A stretch of DNA of 22,811 bases from Planctomycetaceae bacterium (GCA_003506095.1 DNWZ01000003.1:4514-27324); one strand, 5' to 3'. Positions 1-7,465 are shown, counted from the stretch's first letter. The notes: generated by a model not told the origin, from the sequence alone. Numbers and translations: made by a program.

Positions 1-110
1 AGATCACGCATGAACTCGCTTGGTGTTGCGTACAGGGTTCCATCTCCTGAATTAGCGTCAACGAACGCGCGCAACTCGTCCGTTAGCGACACATTGATCG
101 ATGAGCTCAT
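1..110 (-). CDS. ParD-like ribbon-helix-helix antitoxin, N-terminus (runs off left edge)
   Basis: Only the first 36 codons are present. The gene reads leftward from ATG at 110 and is cut by the window start. The peptide begins MSSSINVSLTDELRAFVDAN and continues through TPSEFMRD. The short beta-strand, the 'LTDELRAFVDA' helix and the 'TPSEFMRD' second helix match the ribbon-helix-helix layout of ParD/CopG-type antitoxins, which bind their own promoter and neutralise a ParE/RelE-type toxin. An AAGGAGA Shine-Dalgarno lies seven bases before the ATG, one of the best in the window. A sigma70-like promoter sits at 153-181. The toxin gene, if any, would lie beyond the left edge and cannot be seen. 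It could also be a stand-alone CopG-like regulator. Confidence 0.7.
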   Translation of the reverse strand, partial: MSSSINVSLTDELRAFVDANSGDGTLYATPSEFMRD

Positions 111-152
111 TGTTCCGTCTCCTTGTTTTGTCATTGGGTTTATGAACACGAA

Positions 153-181
153 ATGTTACCCGAAATCGCGAATTACGTCAA
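153..181 (-). promoter_or_regulatory. Promoter of the ParD-like gene with a candidate operator in the spacer
   Basis: Read on the minus strand there is TTGACG (176-181), exactly 17 bases, then TAACAT (153-158), about 43 bases before the ATG at 110. The spacer contains the near-palindrome AAATCGCGAATT (163-174). Ribbon-helix-helix antitoxins usually repress their own promoter by binding a palindrome of this sort between or over the core elements, so this is a reasonable operator candidate. The hexamers are seen; the operator role is inferred. Confidence 0.5.
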
Positions 182-190
182 TGTTTTCTA

Positions 191-488
191 CTAAGCCATG
201 ACCACTCTCACTTCCGAAGTTGTGCCGATGATTTTCAGGTAGGCTTCGTCGATCGGTTCGTTTCGCAGTTACTAAGCAGGTCTGCATAAGTAAGTCGGTC
301 TAAGACCGACGAAGGCAACCGCGCGCGTCGCGCGGGAGGGCCGGCCTTTCGGGACCGTGGAGGGCCCTCTCCGGCCCTGAGAGGCCGACTCTCCCAAGGG
401 AGAGTGTCCTGCTCAATATGCCGACTTACTAATGCGTACCTGCTTAGAAACGGGCTCTGTTGCGGGCGTAAGTGATACGGCATATTCG
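191..488 (-). pseudogene. Remnant of a DUF4058 gene, interrupted by a MITE
   Basis: On the minus strand, bases 268-191 read LRNEPIDEAYLKIIGTTS and then VRVVMA and a stop. The intact-looking relative at 734-1531 has LRDEPITEAYLEIIDTTS at the matching place (14 of 18 identical). The preceding part of the protein, ending ATEPV, lies on the other side of the 273-446 insertion (about 488-452), where the relative has ATTEPVLIE. With the insertion and one TA removed, eight bases join GTT to CTG where the relative has nine, so the copy is frameshifted as well. Only about 40 codons of the family survive. Bases 489-733, further upstream, show no DUF4058 N-terminus and nothing else I recognise. Confidence 0.7.
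273..446. mobile_element. MITE: TA-flanked, 27-bp terminal inverted repeats, hairpin-rich core
   Basis: The ends are inverted repeats of 27 bases, 272-298 and 421-447, with 24 of 27 matching; the outer part is CTAAGCAGGT on both sides and the inner part AGTAAGTCGG. A TA dinucleotide flanks each end (273-274 and 445-446), as left by IS630/Tc1-mariner-type transposases, which gives an element of about 170 bp. The core has no plausible gene. It folds instead: CCGCGCG/CGCGCGG near 320-337, AGGGCCGG/CCGGCCCT spanning about 337-379, and ACTCTCCC/GGGAGAGT near 389-406. It sits inside a DUF4058 remnant, with family sequence on both sides, which supports insertion. A non-autonomous element mobilised from elsewhere in the genome is the likely explanation; the family is inferred only from the TA target. 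Confidence 0.72.
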
Positions 489-733
489 CAGGCTTTTTAC
501 CCATCATTTAACGCCTGTTAAGGTGGCGGGCGAATACGCTCCGATTCGACTGTGCCGCCCTCCGGGCTAACGATATGCGCAACTTCAAAACGCGTAAGCG
601 AGGAAATTCCCCGTCATTCTATCCCTTGCTCAGACTGCGGGTTGTGATTTCTTGCTCTTCCCAATCAAGGTTATCTGTCAGTTGCGGCACTAGACTCTGT
701 TTGAAAATGGATACAACGAAGTTTGCAAAAGTA

Positions 734-1531
734 TTATGAGAGCGGTTGGTTCAAACCCAATGACTTTAATCGATTCTCGCACCAAGCTGCATCGGGTTGA
801 GTGAGTGTGGGGCGAAGCGGTTGTGAGTAGTCGATATCGCCATATCGCCCGTTGAAATAGCATGCATTCACTGCGGCTTGAAGATCGAGCGGGGCATCTT
901 TCTGACCTATTCCAAGTGGTACCGCGATCACTGGCAGCGGTTGACTGAGCGGCATCGGGTAGACTTCGATCTTTAAAGGCACAGTCCCACGGCGTATGCA
1001 GGCCAAATAAGTCGCCCGATGGTTGCTAGGGATCCGATTCATCGGAAACACCAAATCGCGGTTGCCGGTTCGTGTCAAGTCAATCTCGGCTTGATTCACT
1101 TTTGCAATTCGATACTCCCGTTGTTTCCGAACATATAAATCATTTCCGTCACCTTCGCGTTTATTGGTTGGGCTGAGCAATTCGATGGCCGTGACCACCT
1201 TCTCCCCCGACGTTGTGTCTATGATTTCGAGATAGGCTTCGGTGATCGGCTCATCTCTTAGTTCAATCAAAACCGGCTCTGTCGTCGCTAGCGCGCCGGA
1301 CATTTGCGTGGGTTTCCTGGTGGGACGTCGTGTAACGTAGGCATCCGGTACGATTGAACGGTCTCCTTTGGGGTCGCCGCAAACAAAGACACGTTCCTTA
1401 ACTTCCACGCAAAACGACTGTGGCAAAACCGATTGGAGTTAATCGCCCAAGTAGGTGATCAAGCGATGGTGAACCGATCGCCAATGATACTCAAGGTACG
1501 GATCCATTCCGGGGAACGGGCTTGCAGTCAT
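734..1531 (-). pseudogene. DUF4058 family protein, one in-frame nonsense codon
   Basis: The ATG at 1531 starts MTASPFPGMDPYLEYHWRSV, the family's hallmark N-terminus (SPFPGMDPYLE followed by a W..H.R pattern). After 30 codons the frame meets TAA (1439-1441). It then continues without a shift through LQSVLPQSFCVEVKERVFV, TEPVLIELRDEP, VTAIELLSPTNK and the C-terminal PLDLQAAVNACY to the stop at 734. Read through, the product would be 265 residues, normal for DUF4058. The family is common in planctomycetes and cyanobacteria and its function is unknown. An ATG at 1426 could start a 230-residue product lacking the conserved N-terminus. A single substitution explains the stop, so this is a recent lesion, a sequencing error, or a real truncated gene. 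Confidence 0.8.
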
Positions 1532-1740
1532 AGTTCGATCGAAAAAACGCGGATAATGACAAGCTCGACGAAATCGTTCAGATCTTGCAAGTTTACGCGA
1601 TCCGTGGGCAGGTCGCGATATTCGTTGTTGAGCAGCGTTGGAATGTCGCTCGGTAGGAGCACGAATGACGATAGGCAAACGGGATGATATAGTCATAGCC
1701 TGAAACGACTTGCTTGATCCAACCGATTCGACTTATTTCC
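1528..1740 (-). pseudogene. Possible decayed gene fragment upstream of DUF4058
   Basis: On the minus strand 1665-1528 reads 45 codons, LLPSDIPTLLNNEYRDLPTD followed by RVNLQDLNDFVELVII, to a TGA at 1528-1530. That stop overlaps the ATG of the DUF4058 gene as ATGA, a typical coupled-operon junction. A second stretch, IKQVVSGYDYIIPFAYR (about 1720-1669), lies in another frame just before it, as expected of one protein with a frameshift near 1666. I see no start codon or full domain and do not recognise the family. Chance open frames cannot be excluded. Confidence 0.35.
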
Positions 1741-1741
1741 C

Positions 1742-2977
1742 TTGACGGCTTCTGAATTGACCGCTTCGCGCCCTCGCCGCAATCGTTTGCGAAATCGCCA
1801 CCGAGTGCGAGCCGCAATCTTGCTTCTGACCGCACTCGTGATTGCGGTCAGCTATGTCGTTGTGATGGCTACTTGGCAATCGGCCAATGACCGGTTGGTA
1901 CAGTTCACTGATCTGATTCCTCCGCGAATCGCTGATGTGATGATCGCAGGATGGGCATTCTTTATTGGCTCTTCGATCGGCAGTTTTCTGAATGTCGTCG
2001 CTTGGCGGATGCCTCGGGGAATGAGCATCAATGGGCGGTCGCATTGTCCACGGTGTGACAACGGTTTGCAGTGGTACGACAATTTGCCTGTTTTTGGCTG
2101 GTTGGCGTTGGGTGGCCGATGCCGATTTTGTCGGCTGCCGATTTCGCCGCGATACCCGATTGTCGAAGCGACGGTGGGACTGTGTGTAATGTGGATGGTC
2201 GTGCGTGGCGTTTACAGCGATGCGAGCCATTTGCCTTTTTGGCCTAAGCGATACGGCTACAGCACGTCGCTTTGGATGCCTTATTTATCGAATGATTCGC
2301 TGGCCATGATCACCTATCATGTGACCGGTATCGCTTGTTTGTGGGCCCTCGCTTTGGTGCGGGCCGATGGAAGCCGGTTGCCGCGGCAGTTGATGTATTG
2401 GTGTCTGGCGGTAGTGGCGGTGCCGATGTTGGTGGTCCCCTATTTCGCGGTTATGCCTTGGACGGTGCGAGAAAGTGATTTGTGGAGTCCCAATGGCCAG
2501 TATTTGAACGCGGCGATGCGGGTGCTGACCGGTGGCGCGATGGCCGTGATGTTGGCACGGATGATGGTCAAGTATCTTTGTCCCACAGCCGACCCGAAGC
2601 TCAATCCGCTTGGCGAATCGACTGAACGGTTAATCGATTTGATCGTTTTGTTGGCCGTGGCTGCGATCTTGGTCGGTTGGCAGGCGGTGATTCCGGTTGC
2701 GGTGGTTGCGATCTTGATCGGCGCGGCGGTACCGGCGATGTTTATCCATGGCGCTGATCCGTTGGCCAGGTTTGCGTTGGGGTTGCCGATCGCGACCACC
2801 TTGCAAATCGCTTATTGGGGATGGTTGCACCGATGGGAATATTGGCCGAGCGTGAATACGCATGCAGGCATCACGCTCGCTTGGGCCGCGGCAATCTTGT
2901 TATTGCCGCGTTTGCTGGTTACCGCACCGCGAAGTAGAGCGATTGAGCTCGATCGCGATCAAGCGGAATCGGATTGA
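1742..2977 (+). CDS. A24 prepilin peptidase-like membrane protein (type IV leader peptidase)
   Basis: A 411-residue polytopic membrane protein. Residues 79-146 are the cytoplasmic zinc-binding domain of type IV prepilin peptidases: GSIGSFLNVVAWRMPRG, then CPRC (102-105), DNLPVFGW and CRFC (127-130), then the ISPRYPIVE motif. This enzyme class cleaves and N-methylates prepilins and pseudopilins at the inner membrane. The catalytic half is divergent. An Asp is present in RADGSRLP (209), and D299 in ERLID before a transmembrane helix occupies the place of the second catalytic Asp, but the usual GxGD glycines are missing. The frame opens at TTG 1742 after a stop at 1715. The first ATG (1865) would remove the first hydrophobic helix (23-44), so TTG is preferred, though no clear ribosome site is visible. 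No pilin genes are nearby. The 3' end overlaps the dehydrogenase gene on the other strand. Confidence 0.82.
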   Translation: MTASELTASRPRRNRLRNRHRVRAAILLLTALVIAVSYVVVMATWQSANDRLVQFTDLIPPRIADVMIAGWAFFIGSSIGSFLNVVAWRMPRGMSINGRSHCPRCDNGLQWYDNLPVFGWLALGGRCRFCRLPISPRYPIVEATVGLCVMWMVVRGVYSDASHLPFWPKRYGYSTSLWMPYLSNDSLAMITYHVTGIACLWALALVRADGSRLPRQLMYWCLAVVAVPMLVVPYFAVMPWTVRESDLWSPNGQYLNAAMRVLTGGAMAVMLARMMVKYLCPTADPKLNPLGESTERLIDLIVLLAVAAILVGWQAVIPVAVVAILIGAAVPAMFIHGADPLARFALGLPIATTLQIAYWGWLHRWEYWPSVNTHAGITLAWAAAILLLPRLLVTAPRSRAIELDRDQAESD

Positions 2978-4076
2978 AAGTGCCGGTCCACTGCTTGATG
3001 GCATCGTCGGACAGTTGCCCGATTTTGTCGTCGGGAACTGCTAACTCGGCTAGTGTCGTTGCCAGACCGGCTTGTTTCAGCATCGCTTGAACAAGGTCGG
3101 CAAGGCGACCGGGAGCATCCTGGGTGGCGACATCCGGCTCGACTTCGGACAGCAATTCGCGATACCAGGTTGCGTGTTTGGCACCGTTCATGCGGATCAC
3201 AGCGGGCAGCATCAATCCGACGGCTTGTCCGTGAGCGATGTCGTAATGAGCGGTCAGCGGATTGGCGGTTGCGTGGGCGGCGCCTAGCATCGAAGTTTCG
3301 ATCGCCAGTCCCGCAAAACAGGCACCGATTTGCATCCGTGATCGTGCTTCCAAATCGGTCGGGTCGTCCAGCACTCGCGGAAAACCGGTCGCCAGCCATC
3401 CGAATGCTCGACGGGCAAACGTCAACGAGATTGCGTTGCGGCGAGTGGTAACGTAGGTCTCGATCGCATGGGAGATCGCATCGATGCCGGTTAAAGCGGT
3501 CACTCGCGGTGGTTGAGTGAGCGTTAATTCGGGATCGAGCAACGCGATTTTGCATGCCGCGCGCGGGTCGCCGCAAGCCATTTTGACGTGCGTTTCGCTG
3601 TCGCTGATCAGGGCAAACGATTGCGATTCGCTGCCCGTTCCGGCTGTGGTCGGTACGGCGATCATCGGCAACAGGTCGCCGGTCGCTTTGCCGACGCCGT
3701 GATAATCACGCATCGACCCGCCACACGAGTAAACGAAGTTGATCCCTTTGCAGCAATCCAGGCTGCTGCCGCCGCCCAAGCCGACCAACAAGTCGGGCTT
3801 GAACCCTCTCGCCACTGCTACCCCGCGATCGACCATCGCCGTGGTCGGGTTCTCGGCAAAGTCGTGAAACGAAGCGACCTCAAGGCCCGCATCACGCAGC
3901 GATCGAGCACCGCTTTCGAAATGCCCGGCACTGACGACGCCACTGTCCGAAACGACCAGAACGCGGTTGATTGCAGGACCGCCGGCGGAAAGTCCCCGAG
4001 CCAAATCACCCAGTCGCTTAATCGCCCCGCAGTCAAAGATGATTCGTGTGCGAGGTTGAAAGTCGAACGATTCCAT
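2919..4076 (-). CDS. Iron-containing (group III) alcohol dehydrogenase
   Basis: A 385-residue cytosolic NAD(P)-dependent dehydrogenase of the Fe-ADH family, interconverting an alcohol and its aldehyde. The N-terminal Rossmann-like half carries the dinucleotide loop GLGGGSSLD (99-107) and PTTAGTGSE (142-150). The helical half carries the four metal ligands in the expected order: D199 and H203 in TGIDAISHAIE, H268 in GAAHATANP, and H282 in DIAHGQAVGLMLP. Length is typical. I chose the ATG at 4076 (MESFDFQPRTRIIF) because family members start close to this motif; an upstream ATG at 4145 would add 23 non-conserved residues. A candidate promoter lies at 4148-4176. The stop lies 59 bp inside the 3' end of the convergent prepilin peptidase gene. 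The substrate cannot be told from sequence. Confidence 0.93.
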   Translation of the reverse strand: MESFDFQPRTRIIFDCGAIKRLGDLARGLSAGGPAINRVLVVSDSGVVSAGHFESGARSLRDAGLEVASFHDFAENPTTAMVDRGVAVARGFKPDLLVGLGGGSSLDCCKGINFVYSCGGSMRDYHGVGKATGDLLPMIAVPTTAGTGSESQSFALISDSETHVKMACGDPRAACKIALLDPELTLTQPPRVTALTGIDAISHAIETYVTTRRNAISLTFARRAFGWLATGFPRVLDDPTDLEARSRMQIGACFAGLAIETSMLGAAHATANPLTAHYDIAHGQAVGLMLPAVIRMNGAKHATWYRELLSEVEPDVATQDAPGRLADLVQAMLKQAGLATTLAELAVPDDKIGQLSDDAIKQWTGTFNPIPLDRDRAQSLYFAVR

Positions 4077-4147
4077 GTGCGGCCTAGGCGGGAAGTGTCG
4101 GGCGGGAACGAACGGGCATGGCGATTTGAAGTCCGTGAGCCGCATCG

Positions 4148-4176
4148 ATTGTACCGCTCAATGGAGCGTCGGTCAC
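4148..4176 (-). promoter_or_regulatory. Candidate promoter of the Fe-alcohol dehydrogenase
   Basis: On the minus strand GTGACC (4171-4176) and TACAAT (4148-4153) are separated by 17 bases. The predicted start site is about 65 bases before the ATG at 4076. The -10 is close to consensus and the -35 matches four of six bases. The placement in the 151-bp gap after the parE-like stop suggests the dehydrogenase need not rely on read-through. Confidence 0.35.
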
Positions 4177-4227
4177 CTCAGCGGCGGTCGTACGGAAGAC
4201 GTCCTACGTGACGTAAGCCAGAAAGGA

Positions 4228-6141
4228 TCAAACGTCGATCTCGACTGCCTCTTCGGCTCGATCCATGATGAAGCGGAACCGTGCCGAAGCGTCCCGGCCC
4301 ATCAAATCGCTGATCACGCGGTCGGTTTCCAAATGATCGTCGATTTCGACTCGCATCAGACGACGCGTCTTGGGATTGAGCGTCGTATTCCAAAGGACTT
4401 GCGGCATCATTTCGCCGAGTCCCTTGAAGCGTGTGATTTCTGGCTTGGACCGTCCCGCATGCTTTTCGATAATCTTTTGGCGATCCGGTTCGTCGGCTGC
4501 CCAGTAGGTTTCTTTGCCGATATCGATGCGATAGAGCGGTGGCAGGGCGATAAACAAATGCCCAGCGGCGATCAACGGTTGCAGGTGGCGATAGAAGAAA
4601 GTCAGCAGCAGTGTTGTGATGTGATGGCCGTCGGAATCAGCGTCCGCCAGCAGGATAACCCGCTGGTAACGCAAATTGGCGAGATTGAAACCGGGACCGA
4701 TGCCGCAACCGATCGCGGTCAGCAAGTCTTCAATTTCTTTGTTTTCGAGTAATTTTTTCAGCGGCACGCTTTCGGTATTCAGCACCTTGCCACGCAACGG
4801 CAGGATCGCTTGAAAGTTTCGATCGCGCCCCTGTTTGGCACTGCCACCGGCGGAGTCACCTTCAACGATGAACAGTTCCGAATGGTCGCGTCCGCTGGCC
4901 AAACAATCGCTCAACTTCCCTGGCAATGCGGTCCTTTTGGCGCCGCCTTTTCGCGACACCGCTTCGGAAGCTGCTCGCGAAGCTTCACGCGCCCGCGCCG
5001 CGGCGATGATGCGCGCGACGATTTGGTCGCCAACGGAGCGGTTGTTGTTTAGCCACTGTTCCAGCAGCGGCCTGAGTGCTGATTCCACCGTCGCTTGAGC
5101 TTCGGGATTATTCAGCCGGTCTTTCGTTTGGCCCTGGAATTGTGGTTCAGGGATGAAGATCGAGACGATGCCAATCAAGCCTTCGCGAATGTCCTCATGC
5201 GTGATTTTGATCCCGCGAGGCGTCAAATTGTGCGTTTCGACATAGTTTCGCACCGCCTTGGTCACGCCGCTGCGGAACCCGTTCTCGTGTGTTCCGCCGT
5301 CGCCGGTCGGGATGCCGTTGACATAGCTGCGGACGTGTTCGTCGGTCGATTCGGACCACAGCATCGCGACTTCGATCCGCTGGTCGTCGTCCTTGCGAAA
5401 CGCGAATGGGGCATCATGGATCGGCCTTGCTTGTCGCAATTTAACGACCTGGGCCAAGTAGTCGACGATCCCCTGCTCGTGCAAAAACGTTTCGCTGGTG
5501 CCTGCCTTTTCGTCGATGAACGAAACTTTCAACCCGCGATGCAGGAAGCTGGCCGTTTCCAAGCGATTGCGAATGATATCGGCATCGAACTCGGTTTTTG
5601 GAAAGATCGTCGGATCAGGCGTGAAGGTGATCGACGTGCCAGTGCCGCGAATCGCCCCGGGCAATTTCTTCAGCGGCCCGGTGACAAGCCCCTTGGAAAA
5701 CGTCATTTGATACTGAACGCCATCGCGGCGGACCGTGGCGATCAATTCCTTGGACAGGGCGTTGACGACCGAGGCACCGACGCCGTGCAGGCCACCAGCG
5801 GTTTTGTAGTTATTGCCGTCGAACTTGCCGCCGGCGTGCAAAATGGTCAACACCATCTCGAGTGCCGGCTTTTTCGTTTTCGGGTGCTTGTCGACAGGAA
5901 TACCGCGGCCGTTATCGCTGACCGTGACCGTGTGGCCGTCTTTGTGCAACGTCACTTTGATCTCGGACGCGTGTCCGTTCATCGCCTCGTCGACGCTATT
6001 GTCGACGATTTCCCACACCAAGTGATGCAGCCCCGCGCTGCTGACCCCACCAATGTACATGCCCGGACGCTTGCGAACCGGCTCGAGTCCCTCGAGGGCA
6101 GTGATGTCCTTCGCGCTGTATTCTTTGGCAACTGTGCTCAT
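4228..6141 (-). CDS. parE: Type IIA DNA topoisomerase B subunit, ParE-like (topoisomerase IV / gyrase B)
   Basis: A 637-residue ATPase subunit that, with the A subunit at 9085-11553, would pass one duplex through another to decatenate or relax DNA. The GHKL ATPase motifs are complete: E44 and N48 in EIVDNSVDEA, DNGRGIP (76-82) and GGLHGVGAS (117-125). The transducer follows. The Toprim domain has EGDSAGGSAKQGRDR (428-441) and ADADSDGHHI (499-508), giving E428, D500 and D502 as Mg ligands, then RFKGLGEM (571-578). The SDG spelling in the DxD motif is the ParE form, where GyrB usually has VDG, and the short length without a large insert also fits ParE. A gyrB assignment cannot be excluded without the rest of the genome. 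The ATG at 6141 (MSTVAKEYSAKD) is chosen because the conserved fold begins just after it. Confidence 0.93.
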   Translation of the reverse strand: MSTVAKEYSAKDITALEGLEPVRKRPGMYIGGVSSAGLHHLVWEIVDNSVDEAMNGHASEIKVTLHKDGHTVTVSDNGRGIPVDKHPKTKKPALEMVLTILHAGGKFDGNNYKTAGGLHGVGASVVNALSKELIATVRRDGVQYQMTFSKGLVTGPLKKLPGAIRGTGTSITFTPDPTIFPKTEFDADIIRNRLETASFLHRGLKVSFIDEKAGTSETFLHEQGIVDYLAQVVKLRQARPIHDAPFAFRKDDDQRIEVAMLWSESTDEHVRSYVNGIPTGDGGTHENGFRSGVTKAVRNYVETHNLTPRGIKITHEDIREGLIGIVSIFIPEPQFQGQTKDRLNNPEAQATVESALRPLLEQWLNNNRSVGDQIVARIIAAARAREASRAASEAVSRKGGAKRTALPGKLSDCLASGRDHSELFIVEGDSAGGSAKQGRDRNFQAILPLRGKVLNTESVPLKKLLENKEIEDLLTAIGCGIGPGFNLANLRYQRVILLADADSDGHHITTLLLTFFYRHLQPLIAAGHLFIALPPLYRIDIGKETYWAADEPDRQKIIEKHAGRSKPEITRFKGLGEMMPQVLWNTTLNPKTRRLMRVEIDDHLETDRVISDLMGRDASARFRFIMDRAEEAVEIDV

Positions 6142-6224
6142 AGCGGTCGTTTTCAAAAGGAAAGAGCCTATCGATGCACTCACGCCCCGCATTTTCCGTG
6201 CGATGGTCGCAAGCCATGTTCAGG

Positions 6225-6253
6225 ACAATAGGCGACCAGCGGTCCGCAATCAA
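6225..6253 (-). promoter_or_regulatory. Candidate promoter of the parE-like gene
   Basis: The minus strand shows TTGATT (6248-6253), 17 bases, then TATTGT (6225-6230), about 77 bases before the ATG at 6141. It would give the B subunit its own transcript, consistent with the A-subunit gene being 2.9 kb away behind opposite-strand genes. It is a hexamer match only. Confidence 0.35.
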
Positions 6254-6425
6254 TCCGACTTTGCCGGTTAAGCAATCCAGTCTGTCGGCCGCTCAGACTG
6301 CGTTGGAATCTTTACTGTCAGATACGGCGACGCCTGTTTTTTGCTCTTCCACTGCGGGGGACGTGGCGTTTAAGAAAAGAGGGTGCGAGCATTTCCAATT
6401 TTAAATCATATTTAAGGCGTTTTTG

Positions 6426-7259
6426 ATGCTTCAAGTTGTATTCGTTAAATGGGGGACCCGATACGGGGCCGAGATGATCAATCGTCCCGTCCGTGCGATC
6501 CAAAAACACGCATCCTGCGACCTGAGATTTGTTTGCATCACTGATGATGACCAGTCGAATTTTGATTCCGCAGTCATTACACGACCTTTTCCCGAGTTCA
6601 CCGCGTCGTTCGACCACCTCAAAGGCGGATGCCGACTGAAAATGGCGATGTTCGCCCCTGGTGTTTTGCAGGCAGGCATTCCAACCCTGTTTCTCGACCT
6701 GGACACGTTAATTCGCGGCGACGTCGCCCAAGTTCGCAACCACATTGTCCGTCACGGCGGCATTCACATGATGAAGAGCCATTATCTTCCTTGGTGGCGG
6801 GTCCAAAAATGGGTCGGACCGCTGATTGGCAATAAGTATTATCACGGTAATTCGTCCGCAGTCGGATTTATGCCCGAGAACTATTATTGGTTATTCGATC
6901 AGTTCAACAAAACCATTGTCGGCGATCCGAGTGAGGCCGGTTCGAAGACGCTGGGAGTCGATGACCGTTTCATCAGTTGTTACTGCCGGGAAACCTTGCG
7001 TGTATTCCCGACTTCACTGCTGGTCAAATTTTCTGGTGAATACATGTCGCCGTTCCTAGCGGCGGAGTCGCTAAAAAGCCAACTGCCGTGGGTTAAGTCG
7101 CGACGCGAAGGTCAGGTAGCGGTCACGTTCGCAGGCGAATCGCTGAAACCCGACAAATTGATAACGCTGGGCCAGGGTGATGAAATCCGATACAAGTGGC
7201 TGAAAACCAGGTGGCAATACGAAGAGTTCCAGCAATACTGGGCCACCAGGATTGCGTGA
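6426..7259 (+). CDS. GT-A-fold glycosyltransferase-like protein
   Basis: A 277-residue soluble protein with no signal peptide or membrane helix. Residues 87-100 read TLFLDLDTLIRGDV; the hydrophobic strand followed by D91-x-D93 is the metal- and nucleotide-sugar-binding DxD motif of GT-A glycosyltransferases (GT8-like layout). The start, MLQVVFVKWGTRYG, and the early RFVCITDD also fit the first strands of this fold. NSSAVGFMP (about 143-151) and LGVDDRFIS (about 178-186) could be acceptor-side elements. No acceptor or pathway can be named. The ATG at 6426 is preferred over the TTG immediately before it; AAGG lies about nine bases upstream. It is divergent from parE and has no operon partner; the REP-like array begins 41 bp after its stop. 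Confidence 0.65.
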   Translation: MLQVVFVKWGTRYGAEMINRPVRAIQKHASCDLRFVCITDDDQSNFDSAVITRPFPEFTASFDHLKGGCRLKMAMFAPGVLQAGIPTLFLDLDTLIRGDVAQVRNHIVRHGGIHMMKSHYLPWWRVQKWVGPLIGNKYYHGNSSAVGFMPENYYWLFDQFNKTIVGDPSEAGSKTLGVDDRFISCYCRETLRVFPTSLLVKFSGEYMSPFLAAESLKSQLPWVKSRREGQVAVTFAGESLKPDKLITLGQGDEIRYKWLKTRWQYEEFQQYWATRIA

Positions 7260-7300
7260 ACTCAGCGCAACGACCGCCGTCAACCTGCACGGCCCACAAT

Positions 7301-7412
7301 GATTAAATGGTGCCACCCAATGATTAAATGGTGCCACCCAATGATTAAATGGTGCCACCCAAAAAGATTAAATGGTGCCACCCAACAATTAAATGATTAA
7401 ATGGTGCCACCC
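7301..7412 (+). repeat. Five REP-like direct repeats upstream of the RAYT gene
   Basis: The 18-mer GATTAAATGGTGCCACCC occurs five times without a mismatch: 7301-7318, 7322-7339, 7343-7360, 7366-7383 and 7395-7412. The first three are spaced by AAT (21-bp period); the others by AAAAA and by an 11-base linker that repeats ATTAAAT. Each unit holds GGTG-C-CACC, an almost perfect palindrome, so neighbouring units can pair with each other as hairpins with one C-C mismatch. The related 8-mer GTGGCACC occurs inverted on the far side of the transposase gene. This arrangement fits REP/REPIN elements next to their REP-associated transposase. Confidence 0.85.
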
Positions 7413-7465
7413 AAGATTTGCCTAAGGAGCCACATGACTGCCTAGTGAAAACCACCCGTTGTAAA

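Noticed and set aside
235..507. Minus-strand open frame of 90 codons
   Set aside because: It runs through the inverted repeats and GC-rich stems of the MITE and the edge of the DUF4058 remnant in the wrong frame; no domain.
3588..4211. Plus-strand frame of 207 codons opposite the alcohol dehydrogenase
   Set aside because: It is antisense to conserved Fe-ADH sequence, Arg-rich, and without a domain.
5095..6231. Plus-strand frame of 378 codons opposite parE
   Set aside because: It is the antisense shadow of a highly conserved topoisomerase gene; its length reflects codon bias on the coding strand.
7071..7358. Minus-strand frame with repeated APFNHWV peptide
   Set aside because: The peptide repeat is just the translation of the 21-bp DNA repeat plus the reverse of the glycosyltransferase end.
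7301..7412. CRISPR array
   Set aside because: Repeats are only 18 bp with 3-11 bp A/T spacers that are nearly identical, and there are no cas genes. It fits REP-like repeats beside a RAYT.
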